Below, piece after piece: positions 1-7,615 of a DNA stretch of 54,473 nucleotides. This DNA is from SIG714 sp964638675 (GTDB taxonomy: Bacteria > Bacillota > Clostridia > Oscillospirales > CAG-272). Made by a program: the position numbers and the translations under genes. The stretch spans positions 1-54,473 of the forward strand of contig CAZXAU010000015.1 of assembly GCA_964638675.1 (NCBI GenBank), in the 5' to 3' direction. Under the pieces are notes generated by a model. It saw nothing but the letters and a program-made list of their open reading frames with translations. It ran no database searches and was not told where the DNA came from. Each line of letters opens with the position of its first letter. The stretch's first letter is position 1.

Positions 1-37
1 TTTTATAAACATCTTGTCGAGTCAACCTTTTTCGCAT
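1..37 (-). CDS. N-terminal fragment of an unidentified protein, truncated by the window edge
   Basis: An ATG at 37 (minus strand) opens a frame that stays open to the window edge and encodes only MRKRLTRQDVYK. A strong Shine-Dalgarno sequence AAGGAGG lies 11 nt upstream, and a sigma-A-like promoter with an adjacent palindrome lies further upstream, so a real gene probably starts here. Twelve residues are too few to name the product; a short basic N-terminus is all that can be seen. Confidence 0.5.
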   Translation of the reverse strand, partial: MRKRLTRQDVYK

Positions 38-122
38 AACTGATTATGCCTCCTTAAATAATTATAAATTTACCGATTGTAAAAATGAAAAAGCGTATCG
101 ATAGGACACTTTTTCTAACAAG

Positions 123-140
123 TTTACAATTAATTGTAAA
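123..140. promoter_or_regulatory. 18-bp perfect palindrome, operator-like
   Basis: TTTACAATTAATTGTAAA is its own reverse complement. It lies just downstream of the predicted start site of the minus-strand promoter at 160-188, a classic place for a repressor operator. The TACA...TGTA half-sites recall BlaI/MecI/CopY-type operators, but the assignment to a regulator family is inference. Confidence 0.45.
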
Positions 141-159
141 ATATTAGTTTACTATATAC

Positions 160-188
160 ATGGTAACATAGTATTTTAAAATTGTCAA
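160..188 (-). promoter_or_regulatory. Sigma-A-type promoter for the truncated gene at the window start
   Basis: On the minus strand, TTGACA (183-188) is followed 17 bp later by TACCAT (160-165). Transcription would start near 153, just upstream of the 18-bp palindrome at 123-140. The -35 is perfect and the -10 keeps TA...T. Confidence 0.5.
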
Positions 189-294
189 GATATATTTAAC
201 AAAAGAACCATAAATATTTTATGTTTTCATATTGAAAAATGTTTATTTATCAGATAATGTGACGAAATAAAGGTCCGTAAATTCCTTCGGTATT

Positions 295-337
295 TAAAAA
301 ATTCCGAATGCACAGCATAACACTGCACATTCGGAAT
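295..337 (-). terminator. Rho-independent terminator of the polymerase/YolD operon
   Basis: Inverted repeat ATTCCGAATG (301-310) / CATTCGGAAT (328-337) is followed on the minus strand by a run of T (295-300). It lies 53 bp after the yolD-like stop. A T-rich stretch also follows on the plus side, so it may work both ways. Confidence 0.75.
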
Positions 338-390
338 ATTGTTTTTTATAGCTTTTGAAATTGGTTTGTTTTGGTTTTTGAAGGATAATA

Positions 391-735
391 TTATAATAAT
401 TGTATTCTTATTATTTTACTGAGATCTATGACATTTTTTTCGACCTTAATTTTAAAAAATACACGGTCTATTTCCTTTACATGTCCGATGAGTGATGTCG
501 GCTTTTCTCCGTTATGATAAATTATCCTGATCTTATCACCCTTTTTCAGTGAATTGATCTTTCTTGATAAAAGCTCTTCGTCACTCTGAGAAAGCTCAGG
601 CATCGGTTCTTTTCTTCGTGTCTGACATTCGAGCACTTTGTGAAAGCCGGAGAGTGCATCAAATGATGCAAATTGAACGGCACGCTTGTTTGTGTCTGCT
701 GTGGTTGAAGGTTCTTTTTTCATATTTATGACCAT
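391..735 (-). CDS. YolD-like protein, partner of the Y-family polymerase
   Basis: A 114-residue protein with the YolD-like pattern: RAVQFASFDALSGF near the N-terminus, an acidic LSQSDEELL helix, then a small beta-rich C-terminus (KGDKIRIIYHNGE...GHVKEIDRVFFKIKV). YolD-like proteins are usually encoded beside UvrX/UmuC-type error-prone polymerases and are thought to modulate them as UmuD does elsewhere; their exact action is poorly known. The gene follows the polymerase by 123 bp on the same strand. The start is uncertain: ATG 735 abuts a hairpin and the only good Shine-Dalgarno sequence lies beyond that hairpin; ATG 723 is the alternative. Confidence 0.85.
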   Translation of the reverse strand: MVINMKKEPSTTADTNKRAVQFASFDALSGFHKVLECQTRRKEPMPELSQSDEELLSRKINSLKKGDKIRIIYHNGEKPTSLIGHVKEIDRVFFKIKVEKNVIDLSKIIRIQLL

Positions 736-856
736 AGCTTTCGCATTGCGAAAGCTTCCTTTCTTCGGAAATTGGGGCTGGTTTTGCGAATCAAAATCAT
801 CGTCGTTTAGATGATGAAATCCACAAAACCGTGTTTGAAAAACTTGTTTTTCAAAC
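736..856 (-). repeat. Array of short hairpins between the polymerase gene and yolD
   Basis: Read on the minus strand, the 123-bp gap holds a succession of stems: GTTTGAAAAAC/GTTTTTCAAAC (about 833-856), GGTTTTG/CAAAACC enclosing ATCATC/GATGAT, a small TTTC/GAAA hairpin, and AGCTTTCGC/GCGAAAGCT (736-756, 3-nt loop). The last sits between the Shine-Dalgarno AAAGGA and the yolD ATG. There is no U-run, so these are not simple terminators. The layout resembles modular intergenic hairpin repeats seen in gut Clostridia; compare 19159-19301. Confidence 0.55.
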
Positions 857-858
857 TT

Positions 859-2133
859 TTATCCTCTGTGACCTCCGATGAGTTTATTTCTTTCCTGCAA
901 TGTTGCATGAGCACAAAGATCTCTTCCCCGTATGAGGGCATTCTTTCCGAAACGCTCATGTATATCAATAAATGTTTTCATAAGTGAGTGCTCCTTGCTC
1001 TCATATTCGATATCGTCAAAAAGCGTTATCGGCTTGTTGCTTTCATTCTCAAGCCCGCCCATTGAAATTGTTATCTGTTTGATCGGAAGTTCCCGTCTTG
1101 GATTGCGTCTGTAAAAGCTGTCAAAGATTTCAGTTATCTTTTTGTATGACGATGTCGGAAAGGATATCTTTTCGGATACAGAAAATGGCTTTACAATATG
1201 ACCGGAATATGATATGCAGAGTGAAAAGAGTGATACTATACAGCCCTTTTTCACCATGTTGAGCACCATGTTTTCAACCATTTCGTGCATTATAAGCCAT
1301 GCTTCGTCATAACTGTAATCTCTGAACAGTACCTGACTGTTTGAAAGGGAAGAGCTTTTCGGAACATAATTTTTTATATCGGATATGGTACAGCTCTCTT
1401 TTCCGTTTGAGTGATCGATAAGATACCGTGCATTCACCCCGAAGGTTCTGTAAAGAACATCTTCGGGCATATTTGCCACTCCGTCCAGATCAAAAACTCC
1501 GAATTTCTCAAGCCTTTTTGCAGTTCCTTTTCCGATATTCCATATGTCGGTAATCGGTCTGTGATGGGAGATCTTTTCTTTGAATGATCGATCATCGAGA
1601 ATTCCTATATAGTCGGGAGCATTTTTTGATATTATATCGAGTGCAACCTTTGCAAGGAAAAGGTTACTGCCGATGCCGACCGTAGCGGTTATTCCTGTCT
1701 GCTCAAATACGGCATTGCGCAGCATTTCGGCGATCTCACGGTCGCTTTTGCGGTATAAAAGGCGATAGCCCGATATATCTATAAAGCTTTCATCAATCGA
1801 ATAAACATGTATATCGTCGGGTGAGAAATATTGCAGATATATCGAATATATCTGCGCCGATTTTTCAAGATAGAGCGACATTCTCGGTTTGGCTTTTATA
1901 TATTCTATATTTTTCGGAATTTCAAACACACGGCATCTTCCGGGCACTCCCAGGGCTTTCATGGCAGGGGAAACGGCAAGACAGATCGTTCCGTCACCCC
2001 TATCGGGGTCTGCCACAACAAGATTTGTTTTAAAGGGATCAAGACCTCTCTGCACACACTCTACCGATGCGAAAAATGATTTCATATCTATACACATATA
2101 AGTTTTTCTATCTTCATTTTTTTCGGTTTTCAT
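859..2133 (-). CDS. Y-family DNA polymerase (UvrX/UmuC/DinB-like)
   Basis: A 424-residue translesion polymerase. The catalytic palm motifs are intact: IDMKSFFASVE with D16 and the nearby aromatic gate, and YSIDESF with D114/E115, which bind two metals. A helix-hairpin-helix thumb (ITDIWNIGKGTAKRLEKFG) and a little-finger domain follow. Pairing with a YolD-like gene points to the UvrX/YqjW branch of Gram-positive bacteria rather than housekeeping DinB. Such enzymes copy past lesions and are commonly damage-induced. The start ATG at 2133 has GGGAGATG upstream. A sigma-A promoter lies at 2222-2250. Confidence 0.92.
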   Translation of the reverse strand: MKTEKNEDRKTYMCIDMKSFFASVECVQRGLDPFKTNLVVADPDRGDGTICLAVSPAMKALGVPGRCRVFEIPKNIEYIKAKPRMSLYLEKSAQIYSIYLQYFSPDDIHVYSIDESFIDISGYRLLYRKSDREIAEMLRNAVFEQTGITATVGIGSNLFLAKVALDIISKNAPDYIGILDDRSFKEKISHHRPITDIWNIGKGTAKRLEKFGVFDLDGVANMPEDVLYRTFGVNARYLIDHSNGKESCTISDIKNYVPKSSSLSNSQVLFRDYSYDEAWLIMHEMVENMVLNMVKKGCIVSLFSLCISYSGHIVKPFSVSEKISFPTSSYKKITEIFDSFYRRNPRRELPIKQITISMGGLENESNKPITLFDDIEYESKEHSLMKTFIDIHERFGKNALIRGRDLCAHATLQERNKLIGGHRG

Positions 2134-2221
2134 GACATTTCATCTCCCGCTGTTTTCATACAACTTTACAATGTTAAATTTTTTTCGGATTGAATAATAA
2201 AATAACTTTAAGTTCTTTTAT

Positions 2222-2250
2222 ATTGTATCACCGAAAATTCGGTTTGTCAA
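2222..2250 (-). promoter_or_regulatory. Promoter of the polymerase/YolD operon with a palindrome in the spacer
   Basis: Minus strand: TTGACA (2245-2250), 17-bp spacer, TACAAT (2222-2227). The spacer contains the inverted repeat ACCGAA-N2-TTCGGT (2230-2243), and AACTT-T-AAGTT (2204-2214) overlaps the expected start site. Either could be an operator. Neither matches the Gram-positive LexA box GAAC-N4-GTTC exactly. Confidence 0.65.
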
Positions 2251-2395
2251 CAGGAAATTTCATCTATCGGGTAATATTTTTTTCTTTCGGGAAAAAATAA
2301 TTAAAGACTCGGAATGTCGTATATTGTTGTTTGAAATTAAAGTAAAAAGAAAGGAAAAAGCTATCCTTGAGATCAAAGACAGCTGAATAATATAT

Positions 2396-2686
2396 ATGGA
2401 AAAAAAGCAGGGAAGAGAGCAGGGAAGAGAACCCGGAAAAAAGGAAAAGAGCGGCTTTGATAATCAGAAAAAGCCGGAATCGATACTGATCAAGGACACC
2501 ACGCCCGAACAGCGGCAGAGAATCGTTCTCGAGGCGCTCGGAATGTGCGGAACTGACTGCGAATTCTGCTCCGGGTGTGAAAACAAGGGCGGCGGAAATA
2601 TCGAAACGATATATAAGCCCTACATCGACGGAGAAAAAGAGATCGCCGAGATCAACGCCGAATATTCAAGAGGGTTTGTGAAATAA
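2396..2686 (+). CDS. Small cysteine-cluster protein of unknown function
   Basis: A 96-residue hydrophilic protein. The first 28 residues are low complexity (QGREQGREPGKKEK). The rest looks like a compact conserved domain: IKDTTPEQRQRIVLEALG, then C51-x3-C55-x2-C58-x2-C61, then a GGG turn and YKPYIDGEKEIAEINAEY. The four cysteines suggest bound zinc or a small iron-sulfur site. Similar small clostridial proteins have been labelled 'purine biosynthesis protein PurH' in databases, from memory and without functional support. No clear ribosome binding site precedes ATG 2396, so the true start could be further in. A strong terminator follows. Confidence 0.7.
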   Translation: MEKKQGREQGREPGKKEKSGFDNQKKPESILIKDTTPEQRQRIVLEALGMCGTDCEFCSGCENKGGGNIETIYKPYIDGEKEIAEINAEYSRGFVK

Positions 2687-2708
2687 CCGTGCAGGCAAAT
2701 TTCACCCC

Positions 2709-2738
2709 AAAAAGCACTTGCGATGCAAGTGCTTTTTT
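2709..2738. terminator. Strong bidirectional rho-independent terminator
   Basis: AAAAAGCACTTGC (2709-2721), loop GAT, GCAAGTGCTTTTTT (2725-2738): a perfect stem with T-runs on both strands. It separates the convergent genes ending at 2686 and 2770. Confidence 0.9.
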
Positions 2739-2769
2739 CGGTATATATTGACCAAAAAATGTCTGAAGA

Positions 2770-3828
2770 TCAACACTCAGTCACGGACACTCTATTTTCT
2801 TGAAATTGGCTTATCAGCCAGTCATTATAATTTGTTGGAATATCCGATTCCCGGGACAGCAGCTCAAAGAGAGAGACAGATGTAGGACAATTTCCGCCAT
2901 ATCTGTTTTTAGCTTTATACAGCAACTGTTCTTTCGTATAGTTTCCGGACAGATAGCAAAGATAATATTCTGCCGCCATAACAAATTCTTCTTCGTTACC
3001 TGAATAATAATCCTCAATCAAGGCGCGATGCCGATTTTTCAGATATTCGTTGCTTTCAACATACTCCTCATATAACTTCGTCAATTCATTACTTGCAAAG
3101 CTGTGCATCAATTCATGTGCAATAATTGAATAAAAGTCAACCGAGTTTGGCGGACAAAAACAAGTTAAAAACGATCCGCCGTACAAAGTAAAGGCTGTTG
3201 GTGCACTGAAAAAAGATACATAAATATTTGCACAGTCTATCTTCGATGAATTTTTTAGTTTGGAAATATTGTTAAATAACGACTCAGCATCATATTTGCC
3301 GATCTGATCATTTATTTGTTTTATTTCTGCTTGAACCAACGGCATAATGCGTTCTTTATATAGATCTTCAAAGCAGATATTTTTGAGTGCCGTCAGCTTC
3401 TTTACATATTCTTCGGCATATCTGTTCTTCAGCCAATCCAACACCGGATATAAATACGATGCCGTAAACCCGTCCTTAATCCTTCCTTTGACAGCTTCTT
3501 CAATTCTGTCCGGATATCGGAAAACACGAATCAGGTCATCTAAGGTCAATTGTTCGGGATCACTGTCAAGATAAGTACTTACTATTAAACAGATGTTTGA
3601 CATTCCGATACGATCGTAACCGAAATCATTCGGCAAAAGGCCATTTATATATTGGATCTCTTTTATCTGATCTGCATTCATCCATTTTGTGTTATTAAGC
3701 GATTGTTTTTGAATAAAGCAAAGTGCATCGAATGCCATGCTTGATTTTACCTGAATATAGCCCATTTGTTCTTCTTTGCAGTTGTTTATTGAGGTAATTA
3801 AAAATTTCTTTACTTCTTCACTGTTCAC
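2770..3828 (-). CDS. HExxH metalloprotease-like protein, function unknown
   Basis: A 352-residue protein with no signal peptide or membrane segment. The only firm motif is IIAHELMHSF, giving H238-E239-x2-H242, the zinc-binding HExxH of gluzincin-type metalloproteases. About 40 residues on, EEEFVMAAEYYLCYL offers E281 or E287 as a third ligand, the spacing expected for a gluzincin. The first 200 residues are helical and not recognised. It may be a cytosolic peptidase or a toxin-like domain; the substrate is unknown. The start is a GTG at 3828 with GGAAGG about 12 nt upstream. It appears monocistronic. Confidence 0.75.
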   Translation of the reverse strand: MNSEEVKKFLITSINNCKEEQMGYIQVKSSMAFDALCFIQKQSLNNTKWMNADQIKEIQYINGLLPNDFGYDRIGMSNICLIVSTYLDSDPEQLTLDDLIRVFRYPDRIEEAVKGRIKDGFTASYLYPVLDWLKNRYAEEYVKKLTALKNICFEDLYKERIMPLVQAEIKQINDQIGKYDAESLFNNISKLKNSSKIDCANIYVSFFSAPTAFTLYGGSFLTCFCPPNSVDFYSIIAHELMHSFASNELTKLYEEYVESNEYLKNRHRALIEDYYSGNEEEFVMAAEYYLCYLSGNYTKEQLLYKAKNRYGGNCPTSVSLFELLSRESDIPTNYNDWLISQFQENRVSVTEC

Positions 3829-3894
3829 TATTATATATTACCTTCCGAATCCACGATGTTTCAGTGAAGAGTGAAAATTGAAAATATAAAAGGA

Positions 3895-3921
3895 AATCCC
3901 CAAAGATAAATCTTTGGGGAT

Positions 3922-3922
<1 letters not shown>
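3895..3922 (-). terminator. Terminator of tRNA-Thr
   Basis: A 12-bp perfect stem AATCCCCAAAGA / TCTTTGGGGATT with a TAAA loop lies immediately 3' of the tRNA on the minus strand, followed by a T-rich tail (TTTCCTTTTAT). Confidence 0.75.
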
Positions 3923-3997
<75 letters not shown>

Positions 3998-4029
3998 ATT
4001 TGAAGCACGTATGAGATTATATATCATTT

Positions 4030-4400
4030 TAATAGATTTGTCAATACCCTTAACGAATTTTTTTTAAAAAACTCAGATAATTTATCATCATACGTTTTTA
4101 CATAAAATTCCTGAAATAAATGCGCATATGATTGCCTGATATGCAAATACTATTTTTGCCGCAGAAAGCAAGAGCGAGAAAGCAGGATCAATGATCGTTT
4201 TACTCGTGTATCGGGAATTACCGATAGTACCTGTTTGAGAATCATAAAAATTACTGTATTTTTCCTCTTATAAAAATTCGTGCGGTGGTTATAATAAAAA
4301 CAGAGCGAAAGCTCCACCGTTGCGAGAGCATCGGTATTAAGGTACAAGCCTTTAAAATATAAAATTTAGCTGATAACTCTTAAAGAGGAGAATAATAATT
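4030..4400. other. Intergenic region upstream of the SASP gene
   Basis: About 370 bp without a credible gene. It contains a possible sigma-G promoter (4124-4152) and, at 4283-4319, an outer stem CGGTGG/CCACCG that encloses GAGC-GAAA-GCTC, a GNRA-type tetraloop hairpin. If the promoter is right, the SASP leader would be about 240 nt and carry this structure. Confidence 0.4.
4124..4152 (+). promoter_or_regulatory. Possible sigma-G (forespore) promoter
   Basis: GCATA (4124-4128), 17-bp spacer, AATACTA (4146-4152), compared with the B. subtilis sigma-G consensus GHATR and CATNHTA. The -35 fits and the -10 has one mismatch. SASP genes are known sigma-G targets, but the site is unusually far (about 250 bp) from the ATG. 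Confidence 0.3.
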
Positions 4401-4604
4401 ATGGCAAGCAGAAAACAGAAAATCGTAGTTCCTGAAGCTCAGGAAGCACTCAACAAATTCAAGATGGAAGCCGCAAGCGAAGTTGGCGTAACTCTTGGCG
4501 AATACAACGGAAACCTCACATCTGCTCAGGCAGGTTCTGTCGGTGGACAGATGGTCAAGAAGATGATCGAGAAGTACGAAAACGAGATCAAAAACAGCAA
4601 GTAA
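4401..4604 (+). CDS. Small acid-soluble spore protein, alpha/beta type
   Basis: A 67-residue alpha/beta-type SASP. These proteins coat and protect forespore DNA and are degraded on germination as an amino acid store. The family pattern is complete: IVVPEAQEALNKFKMEAASEVGV, which contains the GPR protease cleavage region, then LGEYNGNLTSAQAGSVGGQMVKKMIEKYE with the conserved GSVGG turn. A strong AGAGGAG ribosome binding site precedes the ATG and a terminator follows, so it is a single-gene transcript. It is direct evidence that the host makes endospores. Confidence 0.96.
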   Translation: MASRKQKIVVPEAQEALNKFKMEAASEVGVTLGEYNGNLTSAQAGSVGGQMVKKMIEKYENEIKNSK

Positions 4605-4625
4605 TTTAAATAAATAAATTGCTCC

Positions 4626-4667
4626 CAATCCCGATTTTCCTTTTAGAGGAAAGTCGGGATTGTTTTT
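4626..4667 (+). terminator. Terminator of the SASP gene
   Basis: CAATCCCGA / TCGGGATTG with a further T-C/G-A extension closes a hairpin that is followed by TTTTT. It lies 22 bp after the SASP stop. Confidence 0.85.
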
Positions 4668-4820
4668 CATATATCTACTTGTCTTTCATTATCTTTATCT
4701 ATGTCAATATTCTTCTTATTTTCATATATTGTTTATTGAGACAGCACCGATATAAGATCACGCAGGAAAATTGCAAGGTGTTGTTTTGAGAACGATCTCA
4801 GAAAAAAGTGAGGATATATA

Positions 4821-5252
4821 ATGAACAGATACGGAAGAAATTATAACAGACTTGATAAAATACTCCGCTCTCCGGAGAATGTGCAGGAAACGCCAAATTT
4901 GAATTCATTTCAGCCTGTTTTTGTAGAAAATCTCGAAGCGGCAGTGATTCTCAATGAAAATTACAGGACTGTGAAATATTCTGATCCCAATATGCTGCTT
5001 GCTGTTATGTCTGTGATGCAGGATAAGTCAATAAGCGGCGAGATTCACCCCAATTCAAATCAGTTTGTCTACATAGTGCGTGGAAGAGCGCTTGTAAGTG
5101 TAGGAAAAAGCGAAAATGAAATAGAAACAAAAACACAGCTGAGCGAGGGATATTGCATAATAATACCTCAGGGCATGTGGCATGAGATCCGCAATGTCGG
5201 CGACAGGGAACTCAAACTTTTCTCTGTATACGCACCCCCTGTGGAAGAATGA
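4821..5252 (+). CDS. Cupin-domain protein
   Basis: A 143-residue single-domain cupin. Motif 1 is around GEIHPNSNQFVYIVRGRALV (residues 73-92) and motif 2 is IPQGMWHEIRNVG (residues 117-129). The usual metal ligands are partly kept: H in GEIHP and H in MWHEI, while the Glu of motif 1 appears to be Gln (NQFVYI). It could be a small sugar-binding or isomerase-like cupin; substrate and metal are unknown. GAGGA precedes the ATG by about 8 nt and a terminator follows, so it is monocistronic. Confidence 0.88.
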   Translation: MNRYGRNYNRLDKILRSPENVQETPNLNSFQPVFVENLEAAVILNENYRTVKYSDPNMLLAVMSVMQDKSISGEIHPNSNQFVYIVRGRALVSVGKSENEIETKTQLSEGYCIIIPQGMWHEIRNVGDRELKLFSVYAPPVEE

Positions 5253-5278
5253 TTTTTAATCTGTAAAGCTTAAAAAAT

Positions 5279-5315
5279 CGGAGGAGCTGTCTTAGGAAAG
5301 CTCCTCCGAAAAATT
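5279..5315. terminator. Bidirectional terminator between the cupin and amidase genes
   Basis: CGGAGGAGCT (5279-5288) / AGCTCCTCCG (5299-5308) forms a perfect 10-bp stem. It is followed by AAAAATTTTTT on the plus strand and flanked by A-runs that give T-runs on the minus strand. Confidence 0.85.
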
Positions 5316-5343
5316 TTTTATTGATAAATTTCAACTTATGTAA

Positions 5344-6267
5344 TTATTTTTCGTATGTGATCTTGAGCGGATGTATAGCCGAAACTCCGTCAAATATCGC
5401 CTGTGCCATATTCTGCTGCCACTCGTCGCTTATTGCCAATTCCGCATCTTTGCGGTTTGTCACAAAACAGGTTTCGACAAGTATAGCAGGCATTTTGGTA
5501 TACCTTACGACATAGACATCCTGACTGATTACCTGAACCGGCTTTTGGGATACTGCCGTTCCGTAAGATTCTATCTCTTTTTTTACTTTATTGCCCAAAG
5601 CAAGGCAGGCAGCAGAATCGGAGCGGTCATTCCAATATATAACTCTTGTTCCGCAGGCAGCTTCAGCGGCGGAATTTGCGTGAACCGATACGAACACATC
5701 TGCATCACTGTTATTCGCTATTTCAGCCCTGTCATGTACGCTCAATGCTTTATTTACTCTGTCTTCCCTGAACATGATCACTGTATATCCTGCCTCTTCA
5801 AACAGATCACGAAGCTTCAGTGCAACCTCAAGGTTAAGTTGATCCTCGTATTTACCGCCTGACAAATTGAAATAGTGTGAACCGGCTCCTGCACCTATAT
5901 CAAGGACTCCCGTTGTGTTTAAGGTACCGTGACCTGCATCGATAAAGACTGTGGTTGCACGCTTCTTTATTGAAGATGTGCCGGGCAAAGTGCCGGGAGC
6001 AACTGTTGTATCTGAAGGTTTACCCGTGACGCCGTAATCGCTCGGTTTCGGATCAATGCCGATTTGCTGTGTTGAATCGGGAGGAGTGATAGTCTGCTCG
6101 GGTTCTCTGCGTGAATTTGTTGTTATGACGATTATAAGTGCTGTAATAAGCGAAATGACCAATAGGACAGTTATCGCCGTTGTAATGATCTTTCTGTTCT
6201 TGTTCTGCCTTTTTTTCTTGTTGTTTCTGAGTGCTTTAAACTCGGAATTTATATTGAATTCACTCAT
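5344..6267 (-). CDS. Membrane-anchored N-acetylmuramoyl-L-alanine amidase (Amidase_3 family)
   Basis: A 307-residue cell-wall hydrolase that cleaves the bond between N-acetylmuramic acid and the stem peptide. It has a basic cytoplasmic N-terminus, one membrane segment (about residues 27-49), a Pro/Thr/Ser-rich linker and an extracellular Amidase_3 domain from about residue 105. The zinc ligands and catalytic Glu are visible: H113 in DAGHG, E141 in YEDQLN, H196 in SVHAN and E265 in LVETCF. Its start lies 12 bp after the foldase-like gene with AAGGAG before the ATG, so the two are co-transcribed with RNase J upstream. Confidence 0.93.
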   Translation of the reverse strand: MSEFNINSEFKALRNNKKKRQNKNRKIITTAITVLLVISLITALIIVITTNSRREPEQTITPPDSTQQIGIDPKPSDYGVTGKPSDTTVAPGTLPGTSSIKKRATTVFIDAGHGTLNTTGVLDIGAGAGSHYFNLSGGKYEDQLNLEVALKLRDLFEEAGYTVIMFREDRVNKALSVHDRAEIANNSDADVFVSVHANSAAEAACGTRVIYWNDRSDSAACLALGNKVKKEIESYGTAVSQKPVQVISQDVYVVRYTKMPAILVETCFVTNRKDAELAISDEWQQNMAQAIFDGVSAIHPLKITYEK

Positions 6268-6279
6268 TTTTTATCTCCT

Positions 6280-7509
6280 TTATTTTATTCCCGAAACAGA
6301 TGAGATGATATCGGCACTTGTTGCAGGGTACTGCTCGTCGATATTATCGATCATATTTTGAATTTCATTCTGAATGATCAGCGTTATTGCCTGATCTCTC
6401 CATTCGCTGTCAATATATATTGGGGTGATTATGTATATCGCACCGTATGTTCCGTAAGGTTCGACGTGATTCACAAAGCTGTCTCCCGGAATTCTGTCGT
6501 CAGAGAATACCCAGCTGTGGAAACCGATCTTATCATTGTAGGAAATATTTTCGCATACAACACTTTCTATGGAGTTTTTTACATACTCGTCAAGCTCGGT
6601 TCCTGACAGCCGGTCGCCGCTGTCAAAGGGAAGCCGGTTATTCTGTTCAATAATATACTCTCCGACTCTCTCCTTGAATTCATCAACGCTTGATGAATTT
6701 GCGATGTATTCTGCCTTTTCGCTGTAATATTTCTTTTCGTCTTCGGTCAGGTTATCCTTTCCTGATATTCCTGTTGTGAAGAAGCAGTAATCGGTACGCT
6801 GAAACTCCTGCTTATTATTGTTGAAGTAATCGGTTATACGCTCATCTGTAACATCGACCGAGTCATACATTGCGTTGAATCCCTCTGTAGAAAGGTAAGC
6901 CAAAGTGATCGCATCACGGACATCGCTTTCTTTAACGCCCCGTCCGTAATATTTCGAGAGAAATTTGTCGGTGCTCATTCCGTATACAACCGCTTTGTCT
7001 TTGAATTTTTTGACTTCACTTTCGACCTTTTCGAGCAATTCAGAACTCAGGGTTATATTGTTGTCAACAGCATACTGAGCATATGTCATATACAGGTCGG
7101 CAATTTCAATCGTCGTCTTTTCAAATGTATTTCTCCACGGATTTCCGAGAGGGTCGGGATCATCGAGATTGGCGGCACTCAGAAGTCCGTTTGTTCGGTA
7201 ATAGCTCTCGTTTGACTGAAGAGATGAATTGAAGCAATCCCAGAAATAGAATGTCATCATTGCTCCGTTGATCGAGATGTCATCCGATTTTTTAACCTTT
7301 TTTGCCCGGATTATTACGCCGTTTTCGTTCAGAATATCAATAAATATAAGTGATACGGTAACAACGATGATCAGTGCCACCGCCAATGCGGCAATTGTTT
7401 TTTTATGTTTTGACAGAGTATTGACCGCTTTGGTTACTGCACTTTTATTTTCTGAATTTTTGATGCCGGACGTATTTTTTGCATTTACTTTATTTTGATT
7501 ATTTTTCAT
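6280..7509 (-). CDS. Membrane-anchored SurA/PrsA-like foldase protein
   Basis: A 409-residue protein with a Lys/Asn-rich cytoplasmic N-terminus, one membrane segment (about residues 42-60 of the ATG form) and a long extracellular helical region with SurA_N/PrsA features (TTIEIADLYMTYAQYAVDNNITLS..., VDVTDERITDYFNNNKQEF). The C-terminal half weakly recalls a parvulin domain (HSWVFSDDRIPGDSFV, YGAIYIITPIY), but I cannot show an active isomerase. It probably assists folding of exported proteins, fitting the amidase 12 bp downstream. I chose ATG 7509 because GAGGG lies about 11 nt upstream; the longer form would start at a TTG at 7563 without a good site. Confidence 0.75.
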   Translation of the reverse strand: MKNNQNKVNAKNTSGIKNSENKSAVTKAVNTLSKHKKTIAALAVALIIVVTVSLIFIDILNENGVIIRAKKVKKSDDISINGAMMTFYFWDCFNSSLQSNESYYRTNGLLSAANLDDPDPLGNPWRNTFEKTTIEIADLYMTYAQYAVDNNITLSSELLEKVESEVKKFKDKAVVYGMSTDKFLSKYYGRGVKESDVRDAITLAYLSTEGFNAMYDSVDVTDERITDYFNNNKQEFQRTDYCFFTTGISGKDNLTEDEKKYYSEKAEYIANSSSVDEFKERVGEYIIEQNNRLPFDSGDRLSGTELDEYVKNSIESVVCENISYNDKIGFHSWVFSDDRIPGDSFVNHVEPYGTYGAIYIITPIYIDSEWRDQAITLIIQNEIQNMIDNIDEQYPATSADIISSVSGIK

Positions 7510-7615
7510 ATGCAGGTTTATCCCTCTTTTTATATCACGTCTGAAATTTGATTGCAATTGCAAGCTGATCCGAATATCATACTTATATCATCCGTTATTT
7601 TCATCTTTACGCCAT

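Noticed and set aside
2204..2215. LexA (SOS) box before the Y-family polymerase
   Set aside because: GAACTTAAAGTT does not fit GAAC-N4-GTTC; kept only as an unassigned palindrome.
4150..4347. 65-codon open frame on the minus strand in the SASP upstream region
   Set aside because: No ribosome binding site and it covers the hairpin; more likely non-coding.
7510..7563. Start of the foldase-like protein at TTG 7563
   Set aside because: No ribosome binding site; ATG 7509 has GAGGG upstream.
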